DNA from: Candidatus Hydrogenedentota bacterium
Lineage (GTDB): Bacteria > Hydrogenedentota > Hydrogenedentia > Hydrogenedentales > JAEUWI01
DNA: 64,000 nt
Direction: 5' to 3'
Assembly: GCA_019637335.1 (NCBI GenBank)
Contig: JAHBVV010000015.1
Coordinates: 62,001 to 126,000 of the forward strand
The notes below the pieces were generated by a model. The model was given only the letters and a program-made list of their open reading frames with translations, made no database searches and was not told the DNA's origin. The translations under genes were made by a program, and so were the position numbers. Positions 59,803-64,000 of this stretch are shown in pieces (positions within the stretch are counted from its first letter, which is position 1; each line of letters opens with the position of its first letter).

Positions 59803-60603
59803 CTAGTCCGCACCTGTCAGGGATTGGAGGTACTTCGCGGTATCCTCCCCTTCCGCATCGGGGCGCCGCGCGAAAAACTGCTCTATAAATGGATGATCGA
59901 TATTCTGAATGTCGTCCAGCGTGCCCAGCCCGATCACCTTGCCCTTGTCGAGCATCACGATGCGGTCCGCGATCAGCTTGACGCTTTCCATCTCGTGCGT
60001 GACGACCACGCTGGTCAAATTGAACGTGCTCTGCATCTTCCGGATAAGCATGTCCAGGCCCGCGCCGACAATCGGGTCGAGGCCGGCGGAGGGCTCGTCA
60101 TAAAAAATGATGTCGGGGTCCATCGCCATCGCGCGGGCGAGCCCGGCCCGCTTTTTCATGCCGCCGCTGAGCTCGGCGGGCATGAAGCCTTCAAACCCCC
60201 CGAGCCCGACCAGCTGCAGCTTGATCTTCGTCATGATATCGATGGTCGAGGGATCGAGCTTCGTGTGCTCCCGGAGCGGCAGCGCCACGTTGTCGCCCAC
60301 CGTCATCGAGTTGAACAGCGCGGAACCCTGGAAACACATCCCCATGCGCTTCCGGACTTCGATGCGCTCCTCGTCGGTCATCCTGGTGAAGTCCTGGCCG
60401 TTGAAGAGGATCTGGCCCGAGTGCGGGCGCATCAGCCCGACAAGATTGCGCAGGAGCGTGCTCTTGCCACAGCCGGAGCCGCCGAGAATCACAAACACCT
60501 CGCCGCGCCGCACGGTGATATTGACGCCGTCCAGCACGGTGCGCTCGCCGTATTTCACGCGCAGGTCGCGTACTTCGAGTATGTTGTCGGGTTTCGTATC
60601 CAT
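59803..60603 (-). CDS. mlaF: Mla-type ABC transporter ATP-binding protein
   Basis: A 266-residue ATPase. Walker A is GGSGCGKST (41-49); signature LSGGMKKRAGLARA; Walker B IIFYDEPSAGLDPI; switch His in VVTHEM. The sequence is closest to the MlaF/Ttg2A branch (GFEGFMPAELSGGM). It powers lipid movement by the permease encoded four bases downstream in the transcript order (mlaE first, then mlaF). Start ATG 60603. Confidence 0.95.
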   Translation of the reverse strand: MDTKPDNILEVRDLRVKYGERTVLDGVNITVRRGEVFVILGGSGCGKSTLLRNLVGLMRPHSGQILFNGQDFTRMTDEERIEVRKRMGMCFQGSALFNSMTVGDNVALPLREHTKLDPSTIDIMTKIKLQLVGLGGFEGFMPAELSGGMKKRAGLARAMAMDPDIIFYDEPSAGLDPIVGAGLDMLIRKMQSTFNLTSVVVTHEMESVKLIADRIVMLDKGKVIGLGTLDDIQNIDHPFIEQFFARRPDAEGEDTAKYLQSLTGAD

Positions 60604-60607
60604 GAGC

Positions 60608-61399
60608 CTACTGGGAGAAGAACAGCGCGGTCCAGATGAGGTCCACGACGATGATAATCAGGATCGAAGTTACAACGGAGGATGTTGTTTGCCGGCCAAC
60701 GCCCTCCGCGCCGCCCTCGACCTGGAAGCCGCGGAAAACGCCGACCCAGCAAATGGTGACGGCGAAGAAGAAACTCTTAATAAGACCCGAAATCAGGTCC
60801 ATCCGCGTCAGCGCGCTGGCGGTCTGGTTGTAGTACACCATCGGGTCGACGCCGACCAGCACAACGCCGGCAAAGGCCCCGCCGAGGATCATGATCAGCA
60901 TGGCGAGCACGGTAACGCAGGGTACGGCGAAAAGCATGGCCAGGAACTTGGGAACGACGAGGAATTTCGTCGGGTTCAGGCCCATCACGTTGAGCGCGTC
61001 AATTTCCTCGGCCACCTTCATGGTGCCGATTTCGGCGGTGATGGCGGAGCCGCAACGGCCGGTGATGAGGATCGCGGTCATGAGCGGCGCGAGCTCGCGA
61101 AGCGCCGAAATGCCGACGAGGTTGGCGATAAGCTGCGTGGCGCCCCATTTCTGGAGCGTGTAGGCCCCCTGCAGCGCCATGATCACCCCGATCAGCGCGC
61201 AGATGAGCCCCACAATCGGAAGCGATCGCACGCCGAACTCGACGAAATGCTCGACCGTGCTCCGGATACGCAGGCCCTTGCCCCGCAGAGGCTGCCAGAA
61301 AACCCAGTTGAGGGTGTCCACCATCAGGACGCAAACCGTGGAGGCCGCGTAAAGGGCGTTCAGCGTGGAACGGCCGGTATTTCCGAGCAGGGCAGACAT
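60608..61399 (-). CDS. mlaE: Mla-type ABC transporter permease
   Basis: A 263-residue inner-membrane permease (MlaE, DUF140). It has the usual amphipathic start and five helices, with family blocks VVGLICALIGVIMALQGAYTLQKWGA-like text (LICALIGVIMALQG), RELAPLMTAILITGRCGSAITAEIGTMKVAEEIDALNVMG and MVYYNQTASALTRMDLISGLIKSFFF. Start ATG 61399 is six bases after the STAS gene stop; its stop is four bases before mlaF. It should form the membrane core that binds phospholipid with MlaD and MlaF. Confidence 0.95.
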   Translation of the reverse strand: MSALLGNTGRSTLNALYAASTVCVLMVDTLNWVFWQPLRGKGLRIRSTVEHFVEFGVRSLPIVGLICALIGVIMALQGAYTLQKWGATQLIANLVGISALRELAPLMTAILITGRCGSAITAEIGTMKVAEEIDALNVMGLNPTKFLVVPKFLAMLFAVPCVTVLAMLIMILGGAFAGVVLVGVDPMVYYNQTASALTRMDLISGLIKSFFFAVTICWVGVFRGFQVEGGAEGVGRQTTSSVVTSILIIIVVDLIWTALFFSQ

Positions 61400-61405
61400 C
61401 CGCGG

Positions 61406-61720
61406 CTACAACTGCTCCACGATTGGAAACACGGAGTCGAGCCGGGAAAGCTGCAGGACCTTCAGCACCGGCTGGGACGGCGCGACCAGCGCGAAGGAAT
61501 CCGCGCCGCCCGCGGCCTGGAGTCCCTCCACCAGCGTCGCCACGCCCGAGGAATCCATATAGCCGACGTCCCGCAGGTCTATGCCGACCTTCCGCGTCTT
61601 GGCCTTGCAAGCCTTCAGAATGGCCTCGCGCAATTGCGGCGAGGAGTACAGGTCGATCTCGCCCTTCGCGGCGACAATGCAATTGCCGTCCTGTTCGGTC
61701 TGATTCAGTTCAAGCGCCAT
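61406..61720 (-). CDS. STAS domain protein (MlaB/SpoIIAA-like)
   Basis: A 104-residue STAS domain. The block IDLRDVGYMDSSGVATLVEG places Asp 56, Ser 57, Ser 58 and Gly 59 where SpoIIAA carries its phosphorylated Ser (DSSG). It could be the MlaB-like subunit that binds MlaF, since it is six bases upstream of mlaE, or the anti-anti-sigma factor of the kinase/phosphatase pair encoded just upstream, or both. Start ATG 61720 follows AAAAGG. The 147 bp gap before it contains an imperfect hairpin (61755-61787). Confidence 0.92.
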   Translation of the reverse strand: MALELNQTEQDGNCIVAAKGEIDLYSSPQLREAILKACKAKTRKVGIDLRDVGYMDSSGVATLVEGLQAAGGADSFALVAPSQPVLKVLQLSRLDSVFPIVEQL

Positions 61721-61754
61721 GCAATATTACCTTTTATAATGTCGCGGCCGGCTG

Positions 61755-61787
61755 GGCCCGGGCCTCCGGAAAAGGCCCGCCCGGGCC
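61755..61787 (-). promoter_or_regulatory. Imperfect hairpin in the STAS gene leader
   Basis: Arms GGCCCGGGCCT and its near-complement with a four-base insertion sit in the 147 bp between the RsbW-like gene and the STAS gene. No T-run follows on the minus strand, so I do not call a terminator. It may be an attenuation, processing or stability element, separating the regulatory pair from the transporter genes. Confidence 0.35.
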
Positions 61788-61867
61788 AAACTGCCCGATA
61801 CGGTCTGGATAGCCCCGCGCCGCCCCACACGGCGCGCCTGGCCGACTTGTTGGCCGGTATCCGTATG

Positions 61868-62299
61868 TTACACTTTTCGCAGTCGCATTACGACGGTGTT
61901 GCCCGCCGCCGCGCCCGGCGTGAATTCGACGTCATCAAAAACATTGTAAATCAGGTGCATTCCCAGGCCGCCCGGCGTGAGGGCCTCGGCGATGATGTCC
62001 TCCTCCGATTTGCGCCGCACGCGCTCGTAGGGGGCCGGAACGCCATCGTCATGCAATACAAGCTCTATCCATCCATCCCGCGAATCCAGCGAAAGTTCCA
62101 GCGGGCGATCATCCGCCCCCCGGTACGCGTGCCGGATCGAATTCGTGCAGGCCTCGTCCACCGCCAGGACTATCTCCTGCACGCGGTCTTCCGCAACGCC
62201 CTGATTCAACAGGTAGCTGCGCACCATCGCGCGCACATCGCAAAGGAGGCGCGGCGCGGAACGGAACACTATCGATAAGTCCTTACCTTCCACCGGCAT
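61868..62299 (-). CDS. RsbW-like anti-sigma-type ATPase (HATPase_c)
   Basis: A 143-residue GHKL serine kinase of the RsbW/SpoIIAB family. N-box: VDEACTNSIRHAYRG (Glu 49, Asn 53); G1 box: LHDDGVP; G2 box: PGGLGMHLI. Such proteins phosphorylate a STAS protein on Ser and bind a partner in a phosphorylation-dependent way. The gene overlaps the phosphatase gene by 17 bases. Its likely substrate is the STAS protein encoded next. No sigma factor gene is nearby. Confidence 0.92.
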   Translation of the reverse strand: MPVEGKDLSIVFRSAPRLLCDVRAMVRSYLLNQGVAEDRVQEIVLAVDEACTNSIRHAYRGADDRPLELSLDSRDGWIELVLHDDGVPAPYERVRRKSEEDIIAEALTPGGLGMHLIYNVFDDVEFTPGAAAGNTVVMRLRKV

Positions 62300-63983
62300 A
62301 CCTCAAGGCCATCATCGTGCAATCGTCATGCGGCGCGGCCGGCGCCGTGTAACGTTGCACGTCCAGGATTACGGCATCGATCAGGGCGCGCGCGGGCTTC
62401 CCGAATTGCCGGGAAGCGCACCGCATCAGCCCCGCCTCCTCGTATTCCACCGGGGGCGATGGCGTGGCCCCCTCGATGAGGGTCGTCATGCTGCGCGCCT
62501 CCACGATGCCGTCCGTGTAGAGCAAGAGGGTGTCGCCCGGGTCGATAATGGCCCGGGTCTCCACCCACGGCCCCTCGGGCAGGATGCCCGCGGGCGGCCC
62601 CGTGGCGTCCCCAAAAGTGCTGACTTCCGTCCGGCCTACCCGGAGCACCGGGTGGTGGCCGGCGTTCGCACAAACCACGTGCCCGCTGGTCAAGTCGAGT
62701 GTCAGGTAGCACAGCGTGCAGAACATCCCCCGCTGGCTGCGCTTCACCAGCCCGCGGTTCAGCTCTTTGAGCACCTCGCCGGGCGCGTCCAGGTCCCGGG
62801 CGAGCAGGCGAAACTGCGCGAGCAATTGCGCCATGGTCAACGCCGCCGGGACGCCTTTTCCGCTCACATCGCCGATCAATATACCGATTTTGTCGCGGTT
62901 GGGGCGGACGTAATCATAAAAGTCGCCGCCAACCGTCTTCGCGGGGCGGGTTTCGCCGTAAACATCAAACCGGGGATCTTCCTGGGGCCACTCCTTGACC
63001 AGGAAGCCTTCCTGGATCGTCCACGCGGTCGCGAGATCCTGCTCGATGCGCTGCTTCTCCAGGATCTCCTGGTGCATATGCGCGTTTTCAAGCGCGAGGC
63101 CCGCGCTGTTGCCCACGGACGCCGCCAGCAGCAAGTCGTCGTGCGAGTAATTCTGGTCCTGGCGATCGGAGTCGATATACAGAATGCCCAGAATGCCGTG
63201 TTTGGCGCGCAACGGGACGCAGATGATCGATCGCAACTGCAAGGACATAATACTTTCGGACGCGTTCAACTCCATGTCGCTGTCCGTGTCCTGATAGAGC
63301 ACGCTCTCCCCGTCGCGAATGACCCGGGAGGCCACCGTGCTGCTGATCTGGATGTCGCCAATGCGCGCCTGCTGCAGCTTGCCGTTGGCGATGCTGTGCA
63401 CCGCGCCGCAGTGCGGGCAGGGGAGTAATTCGGCCGCGGGACCCGCCAGAAAGATGGCCCCGCGCTGCGCGTTAATCGCCTTGAGGGTCTTGGTGAGGAC
63501 GCCATCCATCAGACTGCACGGCTCGTAGTTCGTCGCAATCTCGTTGGCGACCGAATACACCGCTTCCAGCAGCTTGGTCGTCTTGTTCGGCGCTTCCTGC
63601 TTCTGGACCTGCCCGTGGGCGTCCATGATGGTTTCGGTGAAAAGGCGGCTTTCCTCGCCGGTTCCGCCGCCGGATTCCGCGGGGCGCGACGCTTCGGCCC
63701 GGCCGTGGACCTCAAACCGGAGGGTCGTCTCACCAATCTGGATCGTGTCGCCGTTCTTCAGCTCGCCCGCGAGCATCTTGGCGCCGTTGACCAGCGTGCC
63801 GTTGGTGCTGCCCAGATCCTTCCAGATAAACCGGTCCGGGCGCGCCTTGATCTCCATGTGACGGCGGGACGCCGCGTTGTCTTCGATCATGAGGCCGCTA
63901 TCCGCGGTTCGGCCGATGACAAGCGATTCCTCCACGGGGACCTTGCGCCCGTCGGTTTCGATTATGATATATCCCCGCAGCAA
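62283..63983 (-). CDS. FHA-GAF-PP2C (SpoIIE/RsbU-type) serine phosphatase
   Basis: A 566-residue cytosolic regulator. An FHA domain (about 1-90: VIGRTADSGLMIEDNAASRRHMEI, GSTNGTLVNG) binds phosphothreonine peptides. A GAF-type sensor (about 135-305) contains an unusual CPHC pair (189-192). The C-terminal PP2C/SpoIIE domain (about 340-562) has the metal-site motifs VGGDFYDY, IGDVSGKGVPAAL, CANAGHHPVL, LYTDGIVEA and HDDCTMMAL. It should dephosphorylate the STAS protein. Start is TTG 63983, supported by GAGGAG six bases upstream at 63989-63995 and by the fact that no upstream ATG exists in the window. First gene of the operon. Confidence 0.93.
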   Translation of the reverse strand: MLRGYIIIETDGRKVPVEESLVIGRTADSGLMIEDNAASRRHMEIKARPDRFIWKDLGSTNGTLVNGAKMLAGELKNGDTIQIGETTLRFEVHGRAEASRPAESGGGTGEESRLFTETIMDAHGQVQKQEAPNKTTKLLEAVYSVANEIATNYEPCSLMDGVLTKTLKAINAQRGAIFLAGPAAELLPCPHCGAVHSIANGKLQQARIGDIQISSTVASRVIRDGESVLYQDTDSDMELNASESIMSLQLRSIICVPLRAKHGILGILYIDSDRQDQNYSHDDLLLAASVGNSAGLALENAHMHQEILEKQRIEQDLATAWTIQEGFLVKEWPQEDPRFDVYGETRPAKTVGGDFYDYVRPNRDKIGILIGDVSGKGVPAALTMAQLLAQFRLLARDLDAPGEVLKELNRGLVKRSQRGMFCTLCYLTLDLTSGHVVCANAGHHPVLRVGRTEVSTFGDATGPPAGILPEGPWVETRAIIDPGDTLLLYTDGIVEARSMTTLIEGATPSPPVEYEEAGLMRCASRQFGKPARALIDAVILDVQRYTAPAAPHDDCTMMALRYAGGR

Positions 63984-64000
63984 CGGCGTCTCCTCGCAAT

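Noticed and set aside
61755-61787. Terminator between the kinase and STAS genes
   Set aside because: No T-run follows the stem on the coding strand and the stem is interrupted by a four-base insertion.

Overview
Organism and character. The window is high-GC bacterial chromosome DNA, roughly two thirds GC by eye, with short lower-GC islands. It has no rRNA, tRNA, CRISPR array or transposase that I can recognise. Gene content points to a Gram-negative heterotroph related to the PVC and Hydrogenedentes groups: a Tat-exported Gfo/Idh/MocA oxidoreductase, DUF1080, DUF2961/GH172, a ceramidase-like protein, a Pirellula-type HEAT plus heme protein, PhyH, tannase, and secreted beta-strand-repeat proteins with Glu-Gly linkers. 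The Glu-Gly tails make me favour Candidatus Hydrogenedentota, but that is inference. Mla and PagL-like genes imply an outer membrane. Layout. 1-10 kb: SSS transporter with a 48-residue partner, methyltransferase, CHASE-type diguanylate cyclase, Tat oxidoreductase, a secreted Ig-like protein, and a phosphoesterase/TPR pair. 10-11.1 kb: gene-free and packed with degenerate repeats. 11.1-17.4 kb: ResB-CcsA cytochrome c maturation genes behind a triplicated lipoprotein with a His/Asp-rich linker, then a PlsC-like acyltransferase. 17.4-22 kb: a 1,023-residue HEAT/heme protein between two inverted copies of a roughly 290 bp MITE-like element, with a terminator and a 42 bp tandem array. 22-27.8 kb: an operon of octaheme cytochrome, phosphoesterase and tannase-family esterase. 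28-36.3 kb: three tandem paralogous surface proteins sharing a Glu-Gly linker, Cys, hydrophobic helix and basic tail. 36.4-50.4 kb: a Fic protein with a palindromic operator, parallel beta-helix protein, PhyH, membrane protein, a large LamG glycosidase-like protein, GH172, a low-GC two-gene Fic module, ceramidase-like protein, CorA and DUF1080. 50.5-54 kb: duplicated Rhs core fragments, one fused to a WHH-type nuclease tip followed by a SUKH immunity gene. 54-64 kb: RecQ, then a long leftward run of FHA-GAF-PP2C phosphatase, RsbW-like ATPase, STAS protein, MlaE, MlaF, MlaD, PqiC-like lipoprotein, a two-TM protein and a PagL-like beta-barrel. How it fits together. Much of the window encodes exported proteins for scavenging carbohydrates, esters, phosphate and lipids, plus c-type cytochrome assembly and users. 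The most original unit is the last operon: a complete partner-switching module (phosphatase, kinase, STAS) joined to a lipid transporter whose STAS subunit keeps the SpoIIAA-type Asp-Ser-Ser-Gly site. This suggests phospho-control of phospholipid transport. The three tandem surface proteins with a shared C-terminal tag are the second candidate for an undescribed system.
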